Origin: Chryseobacterium polytrichastri
GTDB taxonomy: Bacteria; Bacteroidota; Bacteroidia; Flavobacteriales; Weeksellaceae
Reading direction: 5' to 3'
DNA length: 64,000 nt
NCBI RefSeq assembly: GCF_900142445.1
Contig: NZ_FRAV01000007.1
Coordinates: 109,827-173,826, forward strand
Notes under the pieces: model-generated
Database searches by the model: none
Told to the model about the DNA's origin: nothing
The model's input: the letters and a program-made list of their open reading frames with translations, nothing else
In this document: piece after piece, positions 52,400 to 61,310 of the stretch
How the letters are laid out: each line of letters begins with the position of its first letter
How positions within the stretch are numbered: the first letter of the stretch is position 1
Made by a program: the position numbers and the translations under genes

Positions 52400-53782
52400 C
52401 TAGTTGTTTTCAACCATCACCTGCATTTTAGTTAGCATTGCCTCGGTATCACCGTTATAACCTGCGTAATTAGTTGGGTTATAATTAACTGTCTGGTTAC
52501 CTGACCAGGAAGAATATTGAACCTTAAAAGTATATGTACCTGCTGTTAATGTTATTGATTTTAAAAATGTTACCGGAACAGGTAAATTATTTAAGCCTCC
52601 GCCTACCCCAACCATAGATGTATATGCTGAAGAAACTTTAACTCCATTTTGTAATAAAGAAAATGCACCTTGTCTAGCTACTCCATCAACAGGGAGACCT
52701 AGAGCATATCCTAAAATATTAAATAGAAACGTCTGTGTACGTCCTGCCGGTACCGCTACTGTGAGAGTAACCCCTGGTACATCTGCTGTTGCACCAGCAT
52801 TAATTGTAGCAGCAGTAGTACCTTGTACATAATACACAGCGGCAATAGTTCCACTTACTGCAGCTAAAGGCTGCCAAGACGGGGCTGCACCTGTTCCACC
52901 AGAAACCAATACTTCACCAGAAGCACCTGCGCTTCCTGCAGTAGAAGCACTTCCCCCTACATTAAGTTCATTAGTAACCTGTAAAGCACCTGTAACATGG
53001 AGCTGTTTTTGGGGAGTGGCAGTACCCACCCCTACATTTCCTGATCTGATAGAAACAACTCCACCTGCTGCATTATTTACAATTGTTCCTCCTAATGAAA
53101 CATCTCCATTGTCATTAAAAACCATTCTTCGAATGTTATTTACACGGTCAACAACTTCAAAAGAATTTAAGGATCCTGTAGTTCCCCCCGTAGTTGGTCC
53201 TAATGCCCAAGCAGAAGTTGTGTTACTAAAACGAGACTCGCCCCCGTTCACATGAAATTTTGATAATGGAGTAGCTGTCCCTATCCCTACTCTGTTATTA
53301 GTACCATCTACTGAAAAATTAGATCCTGCTACTGAGAAAGCATTTACAGCAGTACCTGTAAAAGTTATTGTATTAGTTCCTTGTGTTACTATTCTATTTC
53401 CTGAAAGTGTACCGTCTGTAGTATAAATATTCCCTAATCCAAAGGGAGTACTATTCGGATTATATAATTTCACCCATGTAGCCCCATCAAAATAGTAATA
53501 TCCCACAGCATCTATATTTACCGCAGTTCCAGTTTGGGTTCCTGTAGCGACGTTATTTACATATAACAAAGTAGAAGTAGGAATTGCTGTCATACTCTGT
53601 GCCCGTTGGCGATCTACACGAGGCATAAGAACCCCCTCTACTATACTTGTGGTTCCCGTAGGATTTTTAGCTGTTATGTCAAGTGAAGAAGCGGGTGAAG
53701 CTGTATTAATACCTACCTGAGCTTCTGCCTTACCGCAAAATGCGGATAACGCAATAACAATTGAAAGAGTTAATTTTTTCAT
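52400..53782 (-). CDS. Secreted tail-fibre-like protein
   Basis: A 460-residue exported protein (signal MKKLTLSIVIALSAFCGKAEA). The mature N-terminus VGINTASPASSLDITAKN, then PRVDRQRAQSMTAIPTSTL and a YYYFDGATWVKL block are almost the same as in the 54188 product. Tail-fibre repeats follow (NRVGIGTATPLSKFHV, GNVGVGTATPQKQLHV). The C-terminal 130 residues are a beta-rich domain (TVAVPAGRTQTFLFNILGYA) that differs from its neighbour. The likely role is as a surface or extracellular fibre, by resemblance. Confidence 0.75.
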   Translation of the reverse strand: MKKLTLSIVIALSAFCGKAEAQVGINTASPASSLDITAKNPTGTTSIVEGVLMPRVDRQRAQSMTAIPTSTLLYVNNVATGTQTGTAVNIDAVGYYYFDGATWVKLYNPNSTPFGLGNIYTTDGTLSGNRIVTQGTNTITFTGTAVNAFSVAGSNFSVDGTNNRVGIGTATPLSKFHVNGGESRFSNTTSAWALGPTTGGTTGSLNSFEVVDRVNNIRRMVFNDNGDVSLGGTIVNNAAGGVVSIRSGNVGVGTATPQKQLHVTGALQVTNELNVGGSASTAGSAGASGEVLVSGGTGAAPSWQPLAAVSGTIAAVYYVQGTTAATINAGATADVPGVTLTVAVPAGRTQTFLFNILGYALGLPVDGVARQGAFSLLQNGVKVSSAYTSMVGVGGGLNNLPVPVTFLKSITLTAGTYTFKVQYSSWSGNQTVNYNPTNYAGYNGDTEAMLTKMQVMVENN

Positions 53783-54187
53783 ATTTTCAAGTTTTGTAAT
53801 GTTAAAGTTTTTGGTATAGTAAATGTATAAAAAAAATTAGTTAAAAAATTATAATATGTATTATATATTATTAAAATATCAACATATATCTTATATTAAT
53901 CTTTTATTTCATCGGAAACAAAAGATATATCACAAAATGAATTTGATAATAAATATAACAATTATAGGGATTATAGGCACTTGCAATTGCATAAAGTAAG
54001 CTAAGTGATTGGGAAAAACAGATTAAAAACAACCATTTTATCTCCTAAAATATCTAACAACGAAAAAAGACGAGCCACAATGACTCGTCTTTTTCTTTTG
54101 AAGACTGATTAACAATTTGTTATTATTATTTAATTAAAAATTGTAATCGTATGAATTAATGATAGAAATAAATCAACCAGATTCTTC
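53783..54187. other. 405-base AT-rich upstream region, duplicated
   Basis: No gene. It holds the terminator of the next gene (54063-54094) and the promoter region of the 52400 gene. A segment around 53960-54015 (GGATTATAGGCACTTGCAAT then GCATAAAGTAAGCTAA) resembles the segment at 55590-55620 upstream of the paralogous gene. Confidence 0.5.
54063..54094 (-). terminator. Terminator of the S74 tail-fibre gene
   Basis: AAAAGACGAG pairs with CTCGTCTTTT around a 9-base loop. On the minus strand a T run follows, about 95 bases after the stop. Confidence 0.8.
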
Positions 54188-55399
54188 CTATTTAGTTTTT
54201 AAGTTTAGAGCATCAATAAGTACCTGCTGTGCTTCCACTTTCTTTGTTAGGTTATCAATCATTTTCTGTTGTTCCTGAATTGCTTTTGTAAGTACAACAG
54301 TCATTTCTGCGTAATTTACTCCCAACGTTTTCATATTATCATTCGCTGTGACTACAAGTTCCGGGATGGCCTCTTTTACTTCCTGTGCTACAAACCCAAT
54401 TTTTCTATCGTGGCTCAGTTTTTCATCTTTATATTTATAAGAAATAGTACGTAAGCCCAATAGTTCTTTTAAGCCATAAGAATTGTCTGTGATGTCTTTC
54501 TTTATTCTAATATCGGAAGGTGTTATTGTTCCTGAAGCCAAGATATTTCCGACAACCTGTAACATTTCAGTAGGGTCAGCTGTTCCTGTACCAATTCCTA
54601 CAAATCCTGAATTAGCATTTATTCTTACACGTGGTATTTGCGCCCCTCCTGTAGAAACTGATACGAAAAAATCATCTCCCCCACTAGCCGCTGGTCTTGT
54701 ACGAATAGAACCTATCTCCCAACTAGGACCTCCTGAAGTGGGACCATTATTAGAAAACCCTAATGCTGCTTTATTTCCTGTCGTCATGACAGCCGTATTT
54801 CTTAATCTTAAAAGCGCATCATCGGCAGTATTTGGTATTGGAGCATCCATTAAGTTAAAACTAAAGCCAGATGAAGAATTGGCAGCACTCACTGTATGTA
54901 ATGTATTAACAGGAGCTGTTGTTCCTATCCCCACCCTATTATTGGCAGCATCTACAGAAAAGGTAGGTGCATTGATGGAATACATATTAGTAGATGTTCC
55001 AGTAAAGGCTAATGTATTAGCATTTTGTGCTACTATACGGTTTCCTGAAAGTGCTCCGTCTGAATTATACAAGTTAACAGGAAGCTTTATCCAAGCTGCA
55101 CCATTATAGTAATAGTAGCCAATAGTATCAATATTAACTGCAGTACCCGCCTGAGTACCTGTAGCAACACTATTTACGTAAACTAAAGTAGAAGTTGGAG
55201 TTCCTGTCATACTTTGGGCTCTTTGTCGGTCTACACGAGGAACAAGAAGTCCATCTACATTACTCGTAGTTCCTGTTGTATTTTTAGCCGTTACATCCAG
55301 TGAGGCTGCTGGCACAACGGTATTAACACCTACCTGAGCATTAGTTTTACTACAAAATGCTGATAGTGCAATAATAATTGATAAACTGAATTTTTTCAT
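54188..55399 (-). CDS. Secreted tail-fibre-like protein with S74 chaperone domain
   Basis: A 403-residue exported protein (signal ends CSKTNA). Its N-terminus is a close copy of the 52400 product. Central fibre repeats (NRVGIGTTAPVNTLH, SGFVGIGTGTADPTEML) lead to a C-terminal peptidase S74 / intramolecular chaperone domain. There SDIRIKKDI supplies the Ser and Lys of the autoproteolytic dyad, and KIGFVAQEVKEAIPELV and a terminal coiled coil (QKMIDNLTKKVEAQQVLIDA) follow. In phage endosialidases this domain folds the trimeric fibre and then cuts itself off. So this should be a trimeric surface fibre. Confidence 0.85.
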   Translation of the reverse strand: MKKFSLSIIIALSAFCSKTNAQVGVNTVVPAASLDVTAKNTTGTTSNVDGLLVPRVDRQRAQSMTGTPTSTLVYVNSVATGTQAGTAVNIDTIGYYYYNGAAWIKLPVNLYNSDGALSGNRIVAQNANTLAFTGTSTNMYSINAPTFSVDAANNRVGIGTTAPVNTLHTVSAANSSSGFSFNLMDAPIPNTADDALLRLRNTAVMTTGNKAALGFSNNGPTSGGPSWEIGSIRTRPAASGGDDFFVSVSTGGAQIPRVRINANSGFVGIGTGTADPTEMLQVVGNILASGTITPSDIRIKKDITDNSYGLKELLGLRTISYKYKDEKLSHDRKIGFVAQEVKEAIPELVVTANDNMKTLGVNYAEMTVVLTKAIQEQQKMIDNLTKKVEAQQVLIDALNLKTK

Positions 55400-55852
55400 A
55401 TTTTAAGTTTTAAATAAATTACAATTGAGGGATTGTAAAAATACAAAAAAAACAGCTAAAAATAATAATACACACTACATATAATATAAATATTAACATA
55501 TAATGAATACAAATGTGTTTTTTTAGTGAAATAAAAATTTAGATTGGAAAATTGAATTTAACAAAAAAAGCAATAAACAAAAGGATTATAATTATAGACT
55601 ATGCCATAAAGTACGTTAATTAATTAGAAAAAATATATTGTAAAAAATCGCTTTATCAAGTAAAACTTTAACATTAAAAAAGACGAACCCCTAACTCCTC
55701 TTTCGATTTGAAGATTGTACAACACTTGTTATGTTGCTTAATTGATAAGCATATAAAAAATTACTTTTACCAAAATATTAATCTAAATAGCTTTGGAAAA
55801 CAAAAAGGCGAGAAAAAAATTCTCGCCTTTGCTTATATTGACATCAATTATT
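55400..55852. other. 453-base AT-rich region upstream of the S74 gene
   Basis: No gene. It is the 5' region of the 54188 gene and resembles the upstream region of the 52400 gene in part (55575-55640), pointing to a tandem duplication that included the control region. It ends in the ketosynthase terminator (55803-55830). Confidence 0.5.
55803..55830 (-). terminator. Terminator of the ketosynthase gene
   Basis: AAAGGCGAGAA pairs with TTCTCGCCTTT around a 5-base A loop. On the minus strand it continues into T residues, 23 bases past the stop. Confidence 0.85.
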
Positions 55853-56875
55853 CTAATATTCAAATAAAATACTTCCCCAAGTGAATCCACTCCCGAAAGC
55901 GGAAAGAAGAACTAAATCTCCTCTTTTGATTTTACCCAGCTCAATGGCTTCGCTTAACGCAATAGGAATAGATGCTGCCGTTGTATTTCCGTATTTCTGA
56001 ATGTTATTGTGAATCTTTTCATCTGGCAACCCAAATTTCTGTTGCACAAACTGCGCAATTCTTAAATTCGCCTGATGTGGGATAAACATATCAAGATCTT
56101 CAATGGTTTTTCCTGCTTTGTCCAACGCTTCCTGCATGGTTTCAGGAAATCTTGTTACCGCATGTTTGAATACGAAATTACCGTTCATGATTGGGTACAC
56201 TTCTTTATCCGTTACATTCTCAGGTTCCTTTCTCATTCTGTCGCTCCATCCGTATTTAGAACCCGGGAACTGCGTACACAATTCATCAGCATATTTTCCT
56301 TCAGAATGCATGTTCATTGCTAAAATATCTCCAGCATTGGCATCTTCCGTTGCAGAAAGAACAATTGCTCCTGCCCCATCTCCGAAAATTACAGAAACCC
56401 CTCTTCCTTCATCAGAAAAATCTAATCCGAAAGAATGAATTTCAGCGCCTACCACCAATATATTTTTATAAGTTCCTGATTTAATAAAAGCATTAGCTAC
56501 ACTCATCGCATACACAAACCCTGAACACTGATTTCTAACGTCCAATGCCCCAATGGTATCACAACCTAACATATCCTGAAGCAACACTCCACATCCAGGA
56601 AAATAATAATCCGGAGAAAGAGTAGCAAAAATAATATAATCTATATCTTTAGCCGTTAAACCAGCTTTTTCTATTGCTTTTTCAGAGGCTTTAAAACCTA
56701 AATAAGCGGTTGTTTCCTGAGAGTCATTTCTATTAACACGGTGTCTTCTTTCCTTAATACCAGTTCTTTCCGTGATCCATTCATCATTTGTGGTCATTAA
56801 TTTGGCTAGATCATCATTCGTTACAACATTATCCGGCACATAAAATCCGATCCCTTTTATTGTACTTTTAATCAT
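55853..56875 (-). CDS. fabH: 3-oxoacyl-ACP synthase III family protein
   Basis: A 340-residue ketosynthase that condenses acyl-CoA with malonyl-ACP to begin fatty acid synthesis. The catalytic triad is present: Cys117 in RNQCSGFVYA, His267 in IPHQANLRI and Asn297 in YGNTTAASIPIALSEA. The ATG at 56875 gives MIKSTIKGIGFYVP, the usual start. Compared with the commonest FabH it has extra residues near KYADELCTQFPGSKYGWS, as in ketosynthases III of the DarB/branched-lipid kind. So it may serve a flavobacterial lipid (flexirubin or similar) rather than housekeeping synthesis. Confidence 0.85.
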   Translation of the reverse strand: MIKSTIKGIGFYVPDNVVTNDDLAKLMTTNDEWITERTGIKERRHRVNRNDSQETTAYLGFKASEKAIEKAGLTAKDIDYIIFATLSPDYYFPGCGVLLQDMLGCDTIGALDVRNQCSGFVYAMSVANAFIKSGTYKNILVVGAEIHSFGLDFSDEGRGVSVIFGDGAGAIVLSATEDANAGDILAMNMHSEGKYADELCTQFPGSKYGWSDRMRKEPENVTDKEVYPIMNGNFVFKHAVTRFPETMQEALDKAGKTIEDLDMFIPHQANLRIAQFVQQKFGLPDEKIHNNIQKYGNTTAASIPIALSEAIELGKIKRGDLVLLSAFGSGFTWGSILFEY

Positions 56876-56893
56876 ATAGTTTTTTAATTTTGG

Positions 56894-56901
56894 CAAAGAT
56901 A
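56894..56901 (-). promoter_or_regulatory. -7 element of the ketosynthase gene
   Basis: TATCTTTG on the minus strand, 18 bases before the ATG. A candidate -33 TTG lies at 56926-56928, slightly further than ideal. Confidence 0.5.
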
Positions 56902-56948
56902 AAACTTATTTAACACATAGTATTTCAAAATATTAGTATTTTTACTTT

Positions 56949-57848
56949 ATGCCAATTGATACGATATACAGAGACTCCCAATGCGAATGGGTGGATGTAG
57001 AAGCTCCCACAGCGGAAGACATGAAATTTCTTCACGAAAGATATGAGATCAACAATCTCCTTCTGGAAGATACCTTAGACCCTAATCACCTACCCAAATA
57101 CGAAGAAGACGGAAACGTGAAGTTTTTCCTCTTTCGAGAAAGCACCGAACTTGAAAGAAAAAACCTGAACACCATTAGCGACATCAGTACCAAGATTGGC
57201 GTTTTTTTGTTGGATAAAACTATCATTACCATCCACCGGATGAAAACGAAAAGTATTAATGAAACGAAAAAACAACTTTCCAATTCAAAAGAAGAAACCA
57301 CGGCGCAGAACATTGCATTAATGATTGCTTTACTGATGATGAAAAGTTTTGATGATGAGGCGGTAAGCTTAATGGAAACGATGGATAATATTGAAAATGA
57401 GATCTTCCTTAAAAATACAAACCACACCAATCAGATCCGAAGATTGTATAAACTGAAAAGAAAATCCGGATTAAATTCCAGAGTCTTAACCATCTCAACA
57501 GATGCCATTGATAAATTCAAACTGTTAGGATTACAAGATTCTGAAGTAGTAGATTTAAAAGATAAACACAAAGATGTTGTAGCAGATTTTGATCATCTCA
57601 ACATCCAAATTACCAACTTAATCGGGATGTTTTTAGCGCTTTCAGATCAAAAAGCAAATCAGGTGATGAAAGTGTTGGCCATCTATTCCGTTTATTTTTT
57701 ACCAATCACTTTTATTGCAGGTGTTTACGGGATGAACTTCGAGAATATGCCTGAATTGCATACCCAACATGGCTATTATTATACGCTAGGTTTAATGGCG
57801 CTGATCGTGATCTGTACTTTTATTTATGCAAGGAGGAAGCAATGGTAG
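56949..57848 (+). CDS. corA: CorA-family magnesium/divalent cation channel
   Basis: A 299-residue CorA-type protein. Most of it is the cytoplasmic funnel (alpha/beta then the long stalk helix, about 30-235). Two C-terminal transmembrane helices carry the selectivity motif YGMNFENMPE between them, and a basic tail (YARRKQW) ends the protein. It forms a homopentameric channel for Mg2+, possibly also Co2+ or Ni2+. It starts 73 bases from the divergent ketosynthase gene. It is somewhat short but has all the hallmarks. Confidence 0.93.
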   Translation: MPIDTIYRDSQCEWVDVEAPTAEDMKFLHERYEINNLLLEDTLDPNHLPKYEEDGNVKFFLFRESTELERKNLNTISDISTKIGVFLLDKTIITIHRMKTKSINETKKQLSNSKEETTAQNIALMIALLMMKSFDDEAVSLMETMDNIENEIFLKNTNHTNQIRRLYKLKRKSGLNSRVLTISTDAIDKFKLLGLQDSEVVDLKDKHKDVVADFDHLNIQITNLIGMFLALSDQKANQVMKVLAIYSVYFLPITFIAGVYGMNFENMPELHTQHGYYYTLGLMALIVICTFIYARRKQW

Positions 57849-57905
57849 GAATATAAATAAGCACTTGTTAATTTATTTTTTAAGTTAAACCAGCTAAACC
57901 GGACA

Positions 57906-58009
57906 TGTCATTGCGAACCGAAGGTGAAGCAATCTTTTCTATTTTAAAATATTAAATTCAATATTATTTTTGAGAGATTGCTTCGTCGCTTCGCTCCTCG
58001 CAATGACAC
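57906..58009. repeat. Family D inverted repeat (gaagcaatct type)
   Basis: GTCATTGCGAACCGAAGGTG ending AAGCAATCTT (57906-57936) and the inverted arm GAGATTGCTTCGTCGCTTCG ending CGCAATGACA (57972-58009). The two arms match those at 36562-36730. The frame read through the right arm gives a spurious peptide RDCFVASLLAMT upstream of the patatin start. Confidence 0.8.
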
Positions 58010-58050
58010 CATTTTTACGTTTACCATTAAGCAAAAAACCACTAACCACC

Positions 58051-59637
58051 ATGAAAACCGATACCCTTAATACAATCATTAAAGAAAATGTTCTTTCTCA
58101 AGAATCAAAAGAAAAGCTCAAGGCTTTGCATGAAAACATTTCATCCAAAGAGTTTTCCGATCTTTTGGATGCTCATGGAAATCAATATGTAGAATTTGTG
58201 CAGGAAGGCGGCGGTGTTTGGGGAAGTGCATTGGTGGGTTATCTGTATGGATTGGAAATCTTCGGAGTTCGTTTTCTAAAAATTGCGGGAACGAGTGCCG
58301 GTGCAATCAATACCATGTTAATTGCTGCCTGCAAAACCAAAGAAGAATCTAAAAGTGAAGTTATAAAAGATATTCTTTTCAACTGGAACTTTGCTGATTT
58401 TATGGATGGAAAAACGTACGTAAAAACCACCATTCATGCGATGTTGAATAATAAAAATTTTCTAAAAATAAATGCCATTATTGCAGCTGTGATGATGATT
58501 ATTCTTGTGATTATTCCATTTGCGCTTTCTTCGGAAACAACCCTGAATGCAAAACTCCTTTTTCTTGTTCCACTTATTCCCATTACCATTGCGTTCTTTT
58601 GTATTAAAAAGTTTTACAATGATTTCAAAAAACAGAACAGCGGGCTCAATCCCGGAAAAGTTTTCTTAGATCAAATGACGGATGTGATGAACGGATTCGG
58701 AATCAAAACAGTGGCCGAACTCAATGAAAAATTCATACAAAAAGAACATGAGCTTAACCTCAACTATCGTTACGGAAATAATCAGGAATATTATAACATC
58801 GCTTTACAAAGTATAGAAGCTATTAAAACAAAAAATATAGAACATATTGACCAGACTCAGTATAAAATATTCTACGAAAGTGCGGTTAATAATGATTATT
58901 ACAAAAACAATCCGTTTTATTTACTTAAATCAGAATACATTGTTATCACCACCGATATCAATGCAAAAATAAAAGTTGAACTCCCAACAATGGCCAATTT
59001 ATATTGGTCTGAGGAAGAACTGAAACGCATCAGTCCCGCCGAGTTCGTGCGTGCTTCCATGTCGGTTCCTTTCTTTTTTGAACCCTTCCAGAAAACAATT
59101 GATAAAAATGATGATTCAGTAAAATATGCATGGAGATTCTGGATGAATACTAAGCCCGAAGACATCTACCCTGTCGGTGTTTTTATTGATGGCGGAAGTA
59201 TTTCTAATTTCCCCATTGATCTTTTCCATTCAAGCGATGTTTTTTATCCCAGAATGCCTTTGTTTGGTGTACAGCTCACCAATGATTCCGATATCCTTTC
59301 CGAGAAAGGAAAAACCAGTCAACAAATCCTGAAAACACCCTTTTCATTTGCCGGAAATATCATCGATACTTTAAAAGGTTTTAACGATAAATCATTTCTT
59401 ACCAAACATACTTTTTACCATTTGTACAGCATTCAAACCGTAAATTGTGGAACCAGCAGCTGGCTTAATTTCTTTATGAAAAGAGAAGAAAAAGAAGAGC
59501 TTTTCAACAAAGGTTTTCTAGCCGCTCTGGATTTCCTTAATCAATTCGACTGGGAGAAATACAAATACGAAAGAATGATGCTTTCTATGAAAGAGAAAAA
59601 AATATTAAAGGAAGAGGATACGAAGACGGTGGGGTAA
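58051..59637 (+). CDS. Patatin-like phospholipase
   Basis: A 528-residue lipase/acyl hydrolase. The oxyanion loop is EGGGVWGSALVGYLYG (about residues 53-68), the nucleophile is in GTSAG (80-84, Ser82), and the partner Asp is in FIDGGSISNFP in the last third. A hydrophobic pair of helices (NAIIAAVMMIILVIIPFALS and after) is inserted between them, so the protein is probably membrane-bound. The start is the ATG at 58051; the longer frame reads through a repeat. It is predicted to hydrolyse phospholipids. Confidence 0.88.
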   Translation: MKTDTLNTIIKENVLSQESKEKLKALHENISSKEFSDLLDAHGNQYVEFVQEGGGVWGSALVGYLYGLEIFGVRFLKIAGTSAGAINTMLIAACKTKEESKSEVIKDILFNWNFADFMDGKTYVKTTIHAMLNNKNFLKINAIIAAVMMIILVIIPFALSSETTLNAKLLFLVPLIPITIAFFCIKKFYNDFKKQNSGLNPGKVFLDQMTDVMNGFGIKTVAELNEKFIQKEHELNLNYRYGNNQEYYNIALQSIEAIKTKNIEHIDQTQYKIFYESAVNNDYYKNNPFYLLKSEYIVITTDINAKIKVELPTMANLYWSEEELKRISPAEFVRASMSVPFFFEPFQKTIDKNDDSVKYAWRFWMNTKPEDIYPVGVFIDGGSISNFPIDLFHSSDVFYPRMPLFGVQLTNDSDILSEKGKTSQQILKTPFSFAGNIIDTLKGFNDKSFLTKHTFYHLYSIQTVNCGTSSWLNFFMKREEKEELFNKGFLAALDFLNQFDWEKYKYERMMLSMKEKKILKEEDTKTVG

Positions 59638-59676
59638 GGGAATTTGAGTATTTTTGAAATTATATTATAACAAATA

Positions 59677-60345
59677 ATGAAACACTTTATCATTCTATTT
59701 TCTTTTATTCCTTTGCTCATTTTTAGCCAAGAAAATTTTAATTACAAAAGAGATTTTGAAAATATTTTAAAAGAAACAAAAAATAATAAATCAGACATTT
59801 ATTATGGTAATCTTTTGGAAAGATATAATAAAATAGATACAACTCTTACTGATAAACAAATCTTATCTTTATTAATTGGATTTACGAGCAATAAGTTTTA
59901 TAAACCCTACAAAGACATTAGTTTTGGAAGAAATTTATATAAACTTAATGATGAAAATAAATTCGATCAAGTGATAAAAGATGGTAATGAATTTCTTAAA
60001 AACCACCCTTTCGATATAAAAACCTTATATGAGGTATCTTATGCTTACTATAAAAAAAGTAATAAAGAATTCGCCAATGCATATCTCGTAAAAGCTAGAA
60101 TGATTTTTAAATCTATGATTTACTCGGGAGATGCAAAATCAATAGACAACGCAGCATTTGCACTAAATTCCGCAGATGGGCAGGATTTTATAAATAAAGC
60201 AATGAGGGCTAATATAGGAAAGATGGGTTCCGGACAAGATAAAAATGGATATTTCATTGACATTCTAGATGCAAATCTTGAAGACGGCTCTACGGAGACT
60301 TTATATTTCATAATACCTCACGCAACTAAAAAAATGTTTGAATAA
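59677..60345 (+). CDS. DUF4919 family exported protein
   Basis: A 222-residue protein with signal peptide MKHFIILFSFIPLLIFSQ. The body has a helical, TPR-like arrangement (LKNHPFDIKTLYEVSYAYYK). The C-terminal DANLEDGSTETLYFIIPHA looks like the small beta-strand end of the DUF4919 family, which is of unknown function. It is the first of four packed plus-strand genes (59677-61727); the next begins right after its stop codon. Confidence 0.75.
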   Translation: MKHFIILFSFIPLLIFSQENFNYKRDFENILKETKNNKSDIYYGNLLERYNKIDTTLTDKQILSLLIGFTSNKFYKPYKDISFGRNLYKLNDENKFDQVIKDGNEFLKNHPFDIKTLYEVSYAYYKKSNKEFANAYLVKARMIFKSMIYSGDAKSIDNAAFALNSADGQDFINKAMRANIGKMGSGQDKNGYFIDILDANLEDGSTETLYFIIPHATKKMFE

Positions 60346-60849
60346 ATGACGAAATACATCTGCCAATGCTGCGGCGAAGAAAAAGAAGACTGGCCTGCCA
60401 TAGCTTATTCTGCTCCATATCCGTATTTTCAATTGTCTGAAGAAGAATTAGAAAACACAGAGTTAACCTCTGATTTGTGTATTATAAAGTATTCCGACGA
60501 AACCTGCTATTTTATTCGAGCCGTTCTTGTGCAGGAAGTCAATGACAGTTGCCAAGATCTTGAATATGGAATCTGGGTTTCGTTAAGTGAGAAAAGCTTC
60601 AATGAATACGTTGAAAATTATGACAATAAAGATTTTGAAGGAGGATATTTCGGATGGCTCTCCAACTATCTCCCTGATTATGAATTTAAAGAAAGTATTC
60701 CTACTGATGTATTTGTAAACAATACAATAGGAAGACCTTTTATTCATCCGCATGAAAGTTTTGACCATCCTTTTGTTAATGATTTCTATAATGGAATTTC
60801 AAAGGAAAAAGCGGAAAGGAGAATTGATATTGTTTTAAAAAGAAATTAA
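60346..60849 (+). CDS. DUF2199 family protein
   Basis: A 167-residue cytoplasmic protein. It opens with a zinc-ribbon-like CQCCGEEKEDWPAIAY and has DLCIIKYSDETCYFIRAVL and YGIWVSLSEKSFNEY, matching the DUF2199 family. Its ATG follows the previous stop codon with no gap, and the next gene begins straight after its stop. No catalytic motif is known for the family. Confidence 0.8.
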   Translation: MTKYICQCCGEEKEDWPAIAYSAPYPYFQLSEEELENTELTSDLCIIKYSDETCYFIRAVLVQEVNDSCQDLEYGIWVSLSEKSFNEYVENYDNKDFEGGYFGWLSNYLPDYEFKESIPTDVFVNNTIGRPFIHPHESFDHPFVNDFYNGISKEKAERRIDIVLKRN

Positions 60850-61287
60850 ATGAATAGTCTTTTTAAAATAAAAAAATATATAACTGAAAATTTTTTTATC
60901 ATAATATTAATTCTACTTATGTCGCTTTTCATTTTTGGTTTTATATATGAAAAAATGTGGATTAATAAAATGCTTGAAAGACCTAAATATACTGTTGCTA
61001 TAGCCACTACAGATTGGCATCAGAAAAATAATAATGGTGTGGGAACAGATTACAGCTATAACCTCAATAGCAAAGTCTACAATGGTACAACTAACTTTTC
61101 ATATAAAAAAGGAGATAGATTTTTAATCATCTATGATTCTGTAAAGCCTAAAAATGCGAAAGTACTTGATTTATATCCAATCTACGATGATTATGTAGGA
61201 TTAAAAATCCCTAAAAATGGTTGGAAATATAGAGAAGTTCCTTTTGATATTGACAGTAATCAAATTAAAAAATATTTAAAAGATTAA
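60850..61287 (+). CDS. Single-pass membrane protein of unknown function
   Basis: A 145-residue protein with one N-terminal transmembrane helix (FFIIILILLMSLFIFGFIY) and an extracytoplasmic domain of about 110 residues (TVAIATTDWHQKNN, FSYKKGDRFLIIYDSV, KNGWKYREVPF). I do not recognise a family. It begins immediately after the DUF2199 stop, so the two are likely coupled. Confidence 0.65.
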   Translation: MNSLFKIKKYITENFFIIILILLMSLFIFGFIYEKMWINKMLERPKYTVAIATTDWHQKNNNGVGTDYSYNLNSKVYNGTTNFSYKKGDRFLIIYDSVKPKNAKVLDLYPIYDDYVGLKIPKNGWKYREVPFDIDSNQIKKYLKD

Positions 61288-61310
61288 TATAATAATTTAA
61301 AACAAATTAG

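Noticed and set aside
54483..55109. 208-residue plus-strand reading frame
   Set aside because: Antisense shadow of the S74 fibre gene; low-complexity composition without a promoter or domain.
47295..55399. Prophage remnant suggested by tail-fibre and collar-like proteins
   Set aside because: All four have Sec signal peptides and there is no integrase, capsid, terminase or lysis gene; exported host fibre proteins explain them better.
57970..58050. N-terminal extension of the patatin-like protein
   Set aside because: The extra residues are a translation of the family D repeat arm.
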